Positions 51,623 through 60,045 of a stretch of DNA of 64,000 nt are shown in pieces (position 1 is the first letter of the stretch; every line of letters begins with the position of its first letter). The DNA is from an uncultured Marinobacter sp. GTDB lineage: Bacteria; Pseudomonadota; Gammaproteobacteria; Pseudomonadales; Oleiphilaceae. Below the pieces are notes generated by a model. The model was given only the letters and a program-made list of their open reading frames with translations. It did no database searches and was not told the origin of the DNA. Made by a program: the position numbers and the translations under genes. The stretch is from positions 1 through 64,000 of the forward strand of contig NZ_CAMPJO010000003.1 in NCBI RefSeq assembly GCF_946886895.1, in the 5' to 3' direction.

Positions 51623-54600
51623 CAAAAACCTTCCATCGCTATGAATGGCTGGCGGAGCTTCCACCAGGTAACTTGCGCTTCCGGGGGCTCCTGTATGGGT
51701 GTCAGGGGGTACCGGCTGTCCGGGGTCACTTTCAGCATATACACGGAGGCGGTGTAATCTCCATCCTCCTGCAGCGTTTCCAGTTTGACCATCAGGCTCA
51801 GATCCTGGGTGCAGATGCCGTACCGGGTTTTCTCGTGGGCCGGGGGCGTGAAGGTCAACTGCAGGTGGCCAGCATCGACCGGTTGCTCCAGGCTAACCAG
51901 GATTGAGCCGGTACAGGGTACCCAGGTTTCCGGTTTGAGGGAGAACATCCCCCTTTGCCCGGGCTGGATTCGCCATGCCGCGATGGACACCCGATGGGGC
52001 GCGTCGCCCTCCAAGGGTTCGATCAGGCTGCTCGCCGGCAAGCCGTGGCAATTCAACTCCAGCCTGGCTGGCACATCCTTCTCCGCCAGCACTTCATCGA
52101 GGGTGATACTGTTGCCAATCCGGGTAAAAGCCTCTGCGTAGTCGTCCAGCGTGCCATTGTGGATCTGTGCAGGCTCCCGTGACCAGGGCGTGGTTTGTAG
52201 CCATTTATCCCGCTCGCTCAGGTTGTAACGGTTATACAACCAAGTACCACCTAACTCAAAAGTTGTGAACACCAATCCCACCGCGTTCAAACGGAAAAAC
52301 AGACCGGACAAGGTCCGTCCTGCTGTCGCCCAGGCTTTTGCTCGAGAGATTCCCTTGGTGGCTCGAAGCACCGCCTGCCCCGTACTCAAGGTACGCCCGA
52401 ATCCATACATATTGGTAACCGCCAGACCACCACTACCAGCCATACCCAGCACGGCACCGGCCTGGGCTTCCGAATTGCCGGTTCTGACAGCTTCCAACCA
52501 GTTCTCCCGGTGCTTGTAGGCGCTGATGCTGGCGCTGATCGCGCCAGACAGATAGGCAGCACCACCAAGCCAAACATGCAATTTGCCCATCCGGATATGT
52601 ACATCAGTCAAAGCGGTGCTCTGCCAGGCACTGGCCAGGGTTTGTGCCCTGGCGCCATACGCCGTGTCCATCATGCCCTGAGCAGCCAGAAAACCCGCCG
52701 CTGCGGTCGCCCATGCGCTTTCATAAAGGCGCTGGTTATCCCCAGGAGACTCTGAATTCGAACCAATCTCGCTAGAAACATTCCATAAATTAACCAACTG
52801 CACCACGAACACCAAAACCCCAAGCCCATCCCCCACCAGGTTCATTCGGGGCGCCGAAGCCAGGCCCTGCCGGAAATGCCCGACCACGCGCCCGATTTCC
52901 TGCTGAACCAATGCCGGCGGCACCAACGTCAGGGCTGCACGGCCGGTGTCGGCGGGTTCCAACTTCAAGCTGGTGTCAGTTTCCTCAACCGGGCTGAGGG
53001 CAGCGGCCACGAGCCTGCCAATTTCACGATGCTCTTCGCGGGTGGCCTTGAATTCAGTCACCAATCCCTGGGCTGTTTCGGAAAGATGACCATGGGTGGA
53101 TTTGGCAACATCGTGTTGGCTCTGAAGCTGCTTCATCCGTTGATCAAGCTGCAGCATTTTTGTGACGTTGTCCCGGAACGTTGCCAGCTCGCTTGCCGAA
53201 GCAAAGCGGAATTCCGCCTTACCCTGGTCGATGGCATCCAGCATGCGCCGCTTGAAAAAGTACGGCAGGTCGCGGAAGAGGTCATCCAGGTCGGGCAAAC
53301 TCTGGCTACCGATTGCCTTGTACAGCTCTCCAACCGCTCGCCCCTTGGCTTTGGCAATGGCTGGAGAAATCGTGTCTCCCAGCAACGCTGCCTTATCCTG
53401 AATTTGCTGCGTGTAGTGGGAAAAATTCGGGAGTTTACCTTCTTCTGCCGCTTTTATCCGCTGCACCCAGCCCGCCGCTCGGGTGACTACCGCGTAGCCG
53501 GCGGAACCGACCGCGACATAGGTCTTGGCCAGTTCACCGTCTTCAGACCGGTCGCACTTTGGCAGGGTCTGAAATAGGGGGCGACTGTATTGGGGGTTCT
53601 GTTCCAGCCATTCCAGCACGCCTTCGCTCGCGTCGTCAGAACGGCAGATGTCTTTCAGGCAGGCATATTCCATATCCAGGGCCGCCTCAATCTGTATCTC
53701 GTCTGCCGGGTCAAAATACCACGCAGCCTGGTGATAGTGATTGTTCGTGAGCAGTTGGAGGCGGTCACTGGTTATGTCCGTTAACAGTGTCTGCCATCGA
53801 GCCAGTTTGGCGCGCTGGCCGGCCATAAACTGGTCCATGACGTCACGGTCGATCAGGTCATTGACTCCACGATGGCCGAAACCGCGCCCTTCCAGGATCG
53901 CCTTCAGGTTTTTGCGGTAATCCTTCTCCAAAGCGACAATGCCATCAATGTGGGAATCCACAAAATCCGGCTTGGCCCCTTCCATGGCCTGTCGCACATA
54001 CCACTCGTCCACCGCTCGCTGCATTTTGGGAAGGACGCCGTAAGCATTGGTTCGGTTGGCCATGGCTCGGATCTCTTCCACCCTTGATTTAGCCCCGGCG
54101 GGCAATGAGGCGTCGTTAGGGCCCGGCCTTCTTTCGTCCTCAAGTTGTCTCAATGCTTCCAGCAATGCCGACTGGGTATCTGAGCGATCGCTTTCCGACA
54201 TGGCCTCCAGATCCTGCCGCATGGAGACAATGGCAGGATGATCGGAGCGGGTCACCAATGTGTCCAGCCCCTGTTCATCCATCAGAGTCATGGACTCTAT
54301 CAAGGTGCCAAGAAAATAGTCCCGCTCGTCGTCGCCCTCTTCTGTCCAGCTCTCAAGCCACCCCACCACATCGTCCTGATGCTGGGCCAGATCCAGCATT
54401 ACACCCACGTCGTCCCTCACGACAAGGCAGAGGCAATTGGAAACATCGTCGATAGACTGCTGTTTGATCAGATTGCCGAACCGGCTTTTGTGGTAATAGG
54501 GCTGATTCTCCCAATGGTAGGGCTCACCTTCCTGAGGGTGGGCTCCTTCGGGGGCTTCCGGTGTGTAGTCCTCGGCAAATTCGGCCACCCATTCCCTGGC

Positions 54601-55092
54601 CTGGTCCGGGGTCAGCAGGCATTGACCGCCGCTCAGTGGCGAGGCACTGGCCAGGTCGATTCTCTGCAGCAGCGCATCACGCTCTTGTGGATCGTCCAGT
54701 ACCTGTGCTTTCTTGCGGGCAGTCCATGCCAGTTCCGAGAAGGCAACGTAGAGTGTATGGGATACCGGGTACTCCAGCTTACCGTCATTGTGGCCCGTCA
54801 GTTCACCGTCTTCATGCAAGTACTCATGGAGCTCCCCGGTATCCGCGTCCAGTACATAAAGGTAGCCATGCCTCAGAAGACGGTAGCCAAGGGGACGAGA
54901 GGTCAACGAGTAAGGGTACCCGGGGTCTGTATCGGCGGGCGCAACTTCGACCCGGCCATACCGAATGGGCAACAGGTGCACGGTTTTCAGCAGTGGGCAT
55001 GAAGCGGGCTCATCAACGGGGGTGCCTGGTTGTTCCCAGCACAAGAGATCGTTGCTTGCCCGGTCGTCAGTGGGGCGTTGTATCCGTGTCAT
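51622..55092 (-). CDS. VasX/BTH_I2691-type T6SS effector, predicted pore-forming toxin
   Basis: 1156 residues. The N-terminal 160 residues match the VasX N-terminal region (CPLLKTVHLLPIRYGRVEV, SRPLGYRLLRHGYLYVLD, YPVSHTLYVAFSELAW). A long helical middle follows. Hydrophobic segments cluster in the C-terminal third (near WATAAAGFLAAQG, LGGAAYLSGAISASISAY, GAVLGMAGSGGLAVTNMYG, LFFRLNAVGLVFTTFELG), as in colicin-like membrane toxins. It is loaded through the VgrG and DUF4123 adaptor encoded directly upstream. No nuclease or lipase motif was seen. Confidence 0.85.
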   Translation of the reverse strand: MTRIQRPTDDRASNDLLCWEQPGTPVDEPASCPLLKTVHLLPIRYGRVEVAPADTDPGYPYSLTSRPLGYRLLRHGYLYVLDADTGELHEYLHEDGELTGHNDGKLEYPVSHTLYVAFSELAWTARKKAQVLDDPQERDALLQRIDLASASPLSGGQCLLTPDQAREWVAEFAEDYTPEAPEGAHPQEGEPYHWENQPYYHKSRFGNLIKQQSIDDVSNCLCLVVRDDVGVMLDLAQHQDDVVGWLESWTEEGDDERDYFLGTLIESMTLMDEQGLDTLVTRSDHPAIVSMRQDLEAMSESDRSDTQSALLEALRQLEDERRPGPNDASLPAGAKSRVEEIRAMANRTNAYGVLPKMQRAVDEWYVRQAMEGAKPDFVDSHIDGIVALEKDYRKNLKAILEGRGFGHRGVNDLIDRDVMDQFMAGQRAKLARWQTLLTDITSDRLQLLTNNHYHQAAWYFDPADEIQIEAALDMEYACLKDICRSDDASEGVLEWLEQNPQYSRPLFQTLPKCDRSEDGELAKTYVAVGSAGYAVVTRAAGWVQRIKAAEEGKLPNFSHYTQQIQDKAALLGDTISPAIAKAKGRAVGELYKAIGSQSLPDLDDLFRDLPYFFKRRMLDAIDQGKAEFRFASASELATFRDNVTKMLQLDQRMKQLQSQHDVAKSTHGHLSETAQGLVTEFKATREEHREIGRLVAAALSPVEETDTSLKLEPADTGRAALTLVPPALVQQEIGRVVGHFRQGLASAPRMNLVGDGLGVLVFVVQLVNLWNVSSEIGSNSESPGDNQRLYESAWATAAAGFLAAQGMMDTAYGARAQTLASAWQSTALTDVHIRMGKLHVWLGGAAYLSGAISASISAYKHRENWLEAVRTGNSEAQAGAVLGMAGSGGLAVTNMYGFGRTLSTGQAVLRATKGISRAKAWATAGRTLSGLFFRLNAVGLVFTTFELGGTWLYNRYNLSERDKWLQTTPWSREPAQIHNGTLDDYAEAFTRIGNSITLDEVLAEKDVPARLELNCHGLPASSLIEPLEGDAPHRVSIAAWRIQPGQRGMFSLKPETWVPCTGSILVSLEQPVDAGHLQLTFTPPAHEKTRYGICTQDLSLMVKLETLQEDGDYTASVYMLKVTPDSRYPLTPIQEPPEAQVTWWKLRQPFIAMEGF

Positions 55093-55095
55093 TGT

Positions 55096-55920
55096 TCATC
55101 CTTGACCCAATGGGGGTGCCGTTTTAGTCGTGGCGTTGCTACCGGCTTGTCGTGGCAAGGTTGCGAACAGGAAGTGCATTACCTCCCGCAAGCTGTTGCA
55201 CCCGTTGCCAAGTGCCTCATCCAGTATTTTCCGGAGCGCCGGGTAGGCATTCCTCAACTGAGGGCCACCCAACTGGTTGCGCACCGGCTCCTCCAGGCTG
55301 TTCCATAGTTGCAGTGCATCTTTGCGTCGATTGAAGGCTTCAAAAGCGTCCCTCAACTCCGGCGACGCGATGATTTTGTCGGCTTGATCACCAGCACTGC
55401 CTGGCTTGACCGCCGATGGCTCGAGCACCTGCCACCGTTCGCTGATGCGATCCGGAACAATCAGTTGATCCACGACTCCAGAGGGATATCGGATCAGGTT
55501 GCCCCCAATCACCGTTCGAGCCAGCGCCGGATGGGCAATGCGCATCAGCTCTTCATAACCCGGCGCCGTTTCTATCTGCAAGCAAGACCGCATCCAGCGG
55601 GCGCAAGTCGAGCGGTCAGCGCCTGAAACCAGGAAAAAACCCTGCTCCTGAATGGGCCCTTGCTTCAAAAACCCTTCCAGCACGGGATCTTCCGGCCCGC
55701 TTAACCATACCAGCCACGGGGACATATCCGACATCACTTCCCAGCGGGTTGTTACGTATAAACATTCAGCACTGAAGGGCTGATCGCCAGCCCACTGATA
55801 TATCTGTTCGCCCAGACCCGGGATGGCAACACCATCCAGGACAAGCCCCACCGAATGATTCTCAGGCCAGGCAAGATGAGCAAACGGCGACTCCGAGATT
55901 GGCCAGCCATCCTGTTTCAT
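55096..55920 (-). CDS. DUF4123-domain T6SS adaptor (Tap/TEC)
   Basis: 274 residues. DUF4123 proteins load a specific effector onto VgrG and are encoded between the two genes, exactly as here. Recognisable parts are NHSVGLVLDGVAIPGLGEQI, then PWLVWLSGPEDPVLEGFL and ARWMRSCLQIETAPG in the N-terminal half. The C-terminal 80 residues are charged and variable. The ATG overlaps the vgrG stop (ATGA), and the effector gene starts 3 bases on. Confidence 0.88.
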   Translation of the reverse strand: MKQDGWPISESPFAHLAWPENHSVGLVLDGVAIPGLGEQIYQWAGDQPFSAECLYVTTRWEVMSDMSPWLVWLSGPEDPVLEGFLKQGPIQEQGFFLVSGADRSTCARWMRSCLQIETAPGYEELMRIAHPALARTVIGGNLIRYPSGVVDQLIVPDRISERWQVLEPSAVKPGSAGDQADKIIASPELRDAFEAFNRRKDALQLWNSLEEPVRNQLGGPQLRNAYPALRKILDEALGNGCNSLREVMHFLFATLPRQAGSNATTKTAPPLGQG

Positions 55921-57986
55921 GAGCGCTCCTCACAAACCGGGCAGGTTGCATTCCCCTTCCTGAGTGCCGCAACCTGGGACTCCACATTGATTGCCCGGGC
56001 GTTTTCCCGCTGTTCAACCTCCGCCAGTGTCTCCTGCTCGGGTGCCTGGGGCTGGTCGCCCTCGATCATCTGCGGCAGTTCCGCCATTACCACCCCCTGC
56101 CCCGAACCACTCCCCGGCGACCCACCTGAATTGATTTTGATCCCCGGCCCCACAAGCGTCACACCACTCGGGTCCAGCTTCAGCAGGCTACCGCCGGCGG
56201 CGATGGTCAGTTCGGCGCCGGCGTCCAGCACCACTTTGCTGCCGGCTTTGTGATGCACTTCGGTACCGGCCTCACTGAGGATGCCGTTAGCAGAGCTCTG
56301 GTAGAAGGTGCCGCCGATGGCCAGGCTGCAGTTGCCGCCGACGGACTCCCGTCTTTCGCCGTCAATGCTGCAGTGCTCGTTGCCTTTAACGTGGCTGAAG
56401 GCGTGGTTCTCCACCGTTCGGTGGCTGTCGTTTTTAATCACCTCGGTGCGGTTGTGCTCGGTGAGCAGGTCCAGGTCCTTCTGGGCGTGAACGTAGATCT
56501 GTTCCTGATCCGCTTCGTCCTCAAACCGCAGTTCGTTGCTGCCCTCCCCTTTGTGGGTCTTGGTTTTCAGGGTGGTGCGGGTTTTGTGCTCCGGCAGCGC
56601 GTACGGTGGCGTGTTGGTGGCATGGTAGGTTCTTCCGGTGATGATCGGCTGGTCCGGGTCGCCGTCCAGAAAGGAGACGATGACTTCGTGGCCAATCCTG
56701 GGCAAGGCCGTAAAGCCATACTGGCCACCGGCCCAGCCCTGGCTGACCCGGAGCCAGGCGCTTGAGTGTTCGTCGTTCTTTGAGTATCGGTCCCAGGGAA
56801 ACCGCACCTTTACCCGGCCGTACTGGTCGCAGTGGATCTCTTCGCCTTCCGGGCCGGTGACGATGGCCATCTGGGGGCCGTCCATGATGGGGCGGTGGTT
56901 GCAGATCGGGCGCCAGGTCTTGTCCGCCGGAATGGCGTTGAAGTGGTTGCGATAGGTGGTCGGCTCACTGCCGCCCTCTTCTTCCAACGCCTGGGGCTGA
57001 GTGCCGGTGTGGGTGATGGCGGTGAGCAGCCAGTCCCGGTTGAGGGGGTCGCTGTCGTGGTCGGTCAGGGCAACCTTGGCACCGGGGGTGAAGTCCGGGC
57101 GGTTGCTCTCGCCGTTGGCGGTGCTGGCGTCGTTGCGCAGGGCGTCCAGCCGGGTTTCGGTGAAGGGTTGGCCACTGGCGTCCTGTTTGAAGCGGCCCGG
57201 GTAGTCGTAGTGCTGGTAATCCTCCCGGTGCGACAGCCCGGCCCCGGCCTGTTGGTGCATCAGGGCGTAGGCGGGGTTTTTGAAGGTGTAGTCCTTGAGG
57301 GCCACCGAGGCCACGCTGACCCGTTCCTGGTAGCGGAAGCGGTAGACACAGGGCTGTCGGGTGCTGCCGCCGGCTTTGGTGTTGCAGGTGGCCGGGGCCA
57401 GGGTCGGGGCATCGCCGTGGTGGTCGGCAAACACCAGGGCCGGGGGTTCGCTGCCCTCCACCGCTCCGTGCTGGTAGCGGTAGTGCCAGCCTTCCTCGGC
57501 GGCCAGGCGCTCCACAAAGGCCAGGTCGCTTTCCCGGTGCTGCACGCAGTATTCCCGCTCTTGCGGGGGGCGTTTCAGGTCGAACACCGTATCGATAACG
57601 CCCCGCTCTTCGAGCAGGGTGCGCACGATGGCGTCGGTGCGTTGCGTCTGGAAGATGCGGCTGTTGTGCATCAGGCCCAGGCGCCAGAGCGGGGGCTGGA
57701 TGAGCACCTCATAGCGGGTGCGGCGGTGGCCGGTGTCGCCGCGGGCGAATTCGCGGACCACGCCGGTAAAACGGCGAAGCGGGGTGCCGTCCTGCCAGAC
57801 CACGAGGTCCACCGGCTGTTCCAGAATGTCCGGCGCCGCCACCGACGGGTCGGTACTGGCCAGCTCAAGGCGGCCGTGGAACAGCTCGGACAGCCGTTCA
57901 GTCAGCGCAAAGCCGACAACGGAGAAGTGATCAGAGGGGAATTCGCCAATGGTGGCGGTGAACTGCAGTCCGCTTGCCTGGGGCAT
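55917..57986 (-). CDS. vgrG: Type VI secretion tip protein VgrG
   Basis: 689 residues. It forms the gp27/gp5-like spike of the T6SS. The N-terminal part (residues 1-390) contains HRRTRYEVLIQPPLWRLGLM and FVERLAAEEGWHYRYQH. The gp5 OB-fold is marked by GRVKVRFPWDRYSKNDEHSS and WLRVSQGWAGGQYGFTALPR. A DUF2345-like beta-helix follows (ELTIAAGGSLLKLDPSGVTL). The last 60 residues form an extension ending in CPVCEERS, with no enzymatic domain. It heads an orphan vgrG operon; no T6SS core genes are in the window. Confidence 0.95.
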   Translation of the reverse strand: MPQASGLQFTATIGEFPSDHFSVVGFALTERLSELFHGRLELASTDPSVAAPDILEQPVDLVVWQDGTPLRRFTGVVREFARGDTGHRRTRYEVLIQPPLWRLGLMHNSRIFQTQRTDAIVRTLLEERGVIDTVFDLKRPPQEREYCVQHRESDLAFVERLAAEEGWHYRYQHGAVEGSEPPALVFADHHGDAPTLAPATCNTKAGGSTRQPCVYRFRYQERVSVASVALKDYTFKNPAYALMHQQAGAGLSHREDYQHYDYPGRFKQDASGQPFTETRLDALRNDASTANGESNRPDFTPGAKVALTDHDSDPLNRDWLLTAITHTGTQPQALEEEGGSEPTTYRNHFNAIPADKTWRPICNHRPIMDGPQMAIVTGPEGEEIHCDQYGRVKVRFPWDRYSKNDEHSSAWLRVSQGWAGGQYGFTALPRIGHEVIVSFLDGDPDQPIITGRTYHATNTPPYALPEHKTRTTLKTKTHKGEGSNELRFEDEADQEQIYVHAQKDLDLLTEHNRTEVIKNDSHRTVENHAFSHVKGNEHCSIDGERRESVGGNCSLAIGGTFYQSSANGILSEAGTEVHHKAGSKVVLDAGAELTIAAGGSLLKLDPSGVTLVGPGIKINSGGSPGSGSGQGVVMAELPQMIEGDQPQAPEQETLAEVEQRENARAINVESQVAALRKGNATCPVCEERS

Positions 57987-58080
57987 GTCTTCGGTCCCTG
58001 AAGATGAATGTAACGTTCAGCTCGTCCTGAGCCACAGGCAATTATAAACATCCCCTCCGGGAATGGAACCCCAGTCGTTT

Positions 58081-58133
58081 GGGGTCAGACCCCGATGCAT
58101 TTCACCGGGCAAAATGACTTGGGGTCTGACCCC
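58081..58133. repeat. Type II 53-base palindromic repeat at the M23 5' end
   Basis: GGGGTCAGACCCC, a 27-base centre (GCATTTCACCGGGCAAAATG), then GGGGTCTGACCCC. The reading frame of the peptidase gene at 58163 is open back to a TGA inside this repeat (58127-58129). Confidence 0.92.
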
Positions 58134-58162
58134 GATGCCGATCCAATGCCGTTGCTCTTCCA

Positions 58163-59401
58163 GTGAAAAACGTTGCCCCCGAAACCGTGAAAGCTGAACC
58201 GGCAACAGGGTCCTTGCAAGCGCCCGCAGGGTCGTCCGAGCCAAAGGCTCCGGTTGACGACACGCCACCACTGCCCGTGAGTTATCAAATTCAGCCGGGA
58301 GACACGCTCAGCGCTATTTTTGAAGCCCAGGAAGTACCGGCCAGCACATTGCACGAATTGCTGCAGGCGGATGCCGAGTTTCTGGCGCTGGAAACGCTTC
58401 AGCCCGGCACAACGCTGGGTTTCCGGTTCGATAAACAAGGCCGCTTGCAACGCCTGTCACTGCAAATCGATCCGGCCCGCACCGTAACTTATGAGCGCCC
58501 GGAAGACGGGCCATTTGAATACGCCCAGCACACCCTGCCCACCCATTGGGAATCAAAGGTTTTCCGGGACGATATACACGGCAGTTTCTATACTTCCGGG
58601 ATCTCGGCGGGGCTGAGCAAAGGCCAGGTCCTACAGATCGGCCAATTGCTCAAAAGCAAGCTGAATTTTCGTCGTGACTTACGCGCCGGCGACACCTTTT
58701 CCGCGCTGGTTGGCCAGGAAATGACCGGCGACCAGCCAACGGGAAATACCCGGGTTGAGGCCATATCCCTCCACCGGGGATCCCATGACTACAACGCGTT
58801 TCTTTACAGCGACCACCATTATTACGACGAACGTGGTAACAGTGTGACACCGGCGTTTCTGAGGTATCCGACCAAAAGCCACTACCGGGTGACATCCCCC
58901 TTCAATCTCAAGCGGCTTCACCCCGTTACCGGCAGGCGCGCGCCGCACAATGGTGTTGATCTGGGAACCCCACCCGGTACACCGGTTTTGAGCACCGGCG
59001 ATGGCATCGTCAAGCGCATTGGCAATCATCCGTACGCCGGGAAATATGTGGTCATTGATCACAGTGGCGCTTTCACCACTCGGTATCTGCACCTGAGCCG
59101 AATTCTGGTAAAGCGGGGCGAGCGAGTAAAACGAGGTGAACGGATCGCCGTGTCCGGTAATACTGGCCGTACTACGGGCCCCCACCTCCATTTCGAATTG
59201 CAGGTGAATCATCAGCCGGTCGATCCGCTTACGGCGGATATCCCGACGTCGGCCCGGGTGCCCGCAGACACACTTGCCAAATTCAAGGCGCAGGTTCAGG
59301 AAAAGCTGGCCAGAATGCAGGCGCCCTCATTCCTCAACCAACACTTTGCCAAAGCGCCGCCAGAATCGACCTCTGACGACACCGCCTCACCCGGAACCTG
59401 A
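58163..59401 (+). CDS. M23-family peptidoglycan metallopeptidase (MepM-like), probably 5'-truncated
   Basis: 412 residues from a GTG. The C-terminal LytM domain is complete: GRRAPHNGVDLG (zinc His and Asp), YLHLSRIL and GPHLHFELQ. Before it are an OapA/LysM-like part (YQIQPGDTLSAIFEAQEVPA) and the MepM-type middle domain. MepM and its relatives begin with a membrane anchor or signal sequence; here none is found, and the frame stops within a repeat only 36 bases upstream. The GTG has no good ribosome site. It may be inactive, or may have lost export. Confidence 0.85.
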   Translation: MKNVAPETVKAEPATGSLQAPAGSSEPKAPVDDTPPLPVSYQIQPGDTLSAIFEAQEVPASTLHELLQADAEFLALETLQPGTTLGFRFDKQGRLQRLSLQIDPARTVTYERPEDGPFEYAQHTLPTHWESKVFRDDIHGSFYTSGISAGLSKGQVLQIGQLLKSKLNFRRDLRAGDTFSALVGQEMTGDQPTGNTRVEAISLHRGSHDYNAFLYSDHHYYDERGNSVTPAFLRYPTKSHYRVTSPFNLKRLHPVTGRRAPHNGVDLGTPPGTPVLSTGDGIVKRIGNHPYAGKYVVIDHSGAFTTRYLHLSRILVKRGERVKRGERIAVSGNTGRTTGPHLHFELQVNHQPVDPLTADIPTSARVPADTLAKFKAQVQEKLARMQAPSFLNQHFAKAPPESTSDDTASPGT

Positions 59402-59409
59402 GTGCTTTT

Positions 59410-59439
59410 GGGGTCAGAGTGCTTTTGGGGTCAGACCCC
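59410..59439. repeat. Partial GGGGTCAGACCCC repeats after the M23 gene
   Basis: A broken unit (GGGGTCAGAG) followed by a full GGGGTCAGACCCC (59427-59439). The phrase AGTGCTTTTGGGGTCAGA is tandemly repeated. It sits between the M23 stop and the convergent pilin stop. Confidence 0.75.
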
Positions 59440-59453
59440 AAACTCCCGGCCAG

Positions 59454-59897
59454 CTACTGAACCGTACACCCCTGCGGCCGATAGGCACTATGCCACTGGC
59501 TTGCCGCGCTTTTATCTATCTCACAGCTCCAGACTCCGGTCGGGCTTCGCTCAAACCTCAAAATTACCCCGGCCAGCCCCGGATGGGCCTCGCCCCCCAT
59601 GGTCACCTGAAGGTGACCGGAACCGTCAGAATTCGCCACTGCGATGTCGGTCGCGAGGTTACCATTGGTCAGGCTCGAGGGGACGTAGCCAAGATCCGAG
59701 TTGGTGACCGTGCCCGAGTTCGCAATTTGGGTCTCGAATCGGGATTTATAGGCGCCCAACTCACCAATCGCCCGGTTTACCTGTGATTTCAGGATATTAC
59801 CCTGATAAAGCGGAATGGCGACAACTGCCAGAATGCCAATAATGGTAACCACAATCATCAATTCTATCAGGGTAAAACCAGCGGATTGCTTCTGCAT
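59454..59897 (-). CDS. Type IV pilin-like protein (PilA family)
   Basis: 147 residues with a short leader (MQKQSAG) and the class IVa cleavage/methylation region [18 protein letters not shown], including Glu at +5. The C-terminal half has a Cys pair (WSCEIDK and QGCTVQ) forming the expected disulfide loop. It is probably a second major or minor pilin, 148 bases after the ligase-like gene. Confidence 0.92.
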   Translation of the reverse strand: MQKQSAGFTLIELMIVVTIIGILAVVAIPLYQGNILKSQVNRAIGELGAYKSRFETQIANSGTVTNSDLGYVPSSLTNGNLATDIAVANSDGSGHLQVTMGGEAHPGLAGVILRFERSPTGVWSCEIDKSAASQWHSAYRPQGCTVQ

Positions 59898-60045
59898 AAT
59901 CGGAACGACACCGTGATCAACTTTGTTGGTTGTCTCGATCTATGCAAAACGTTGGCCAGATTTAGCACTGGTAGCGAGGCAAGTATCTAAAAAACAAGAT
60001 AGCTCAGATCGACCTTTATATATCAATGGCCACCCACCCAAATTT

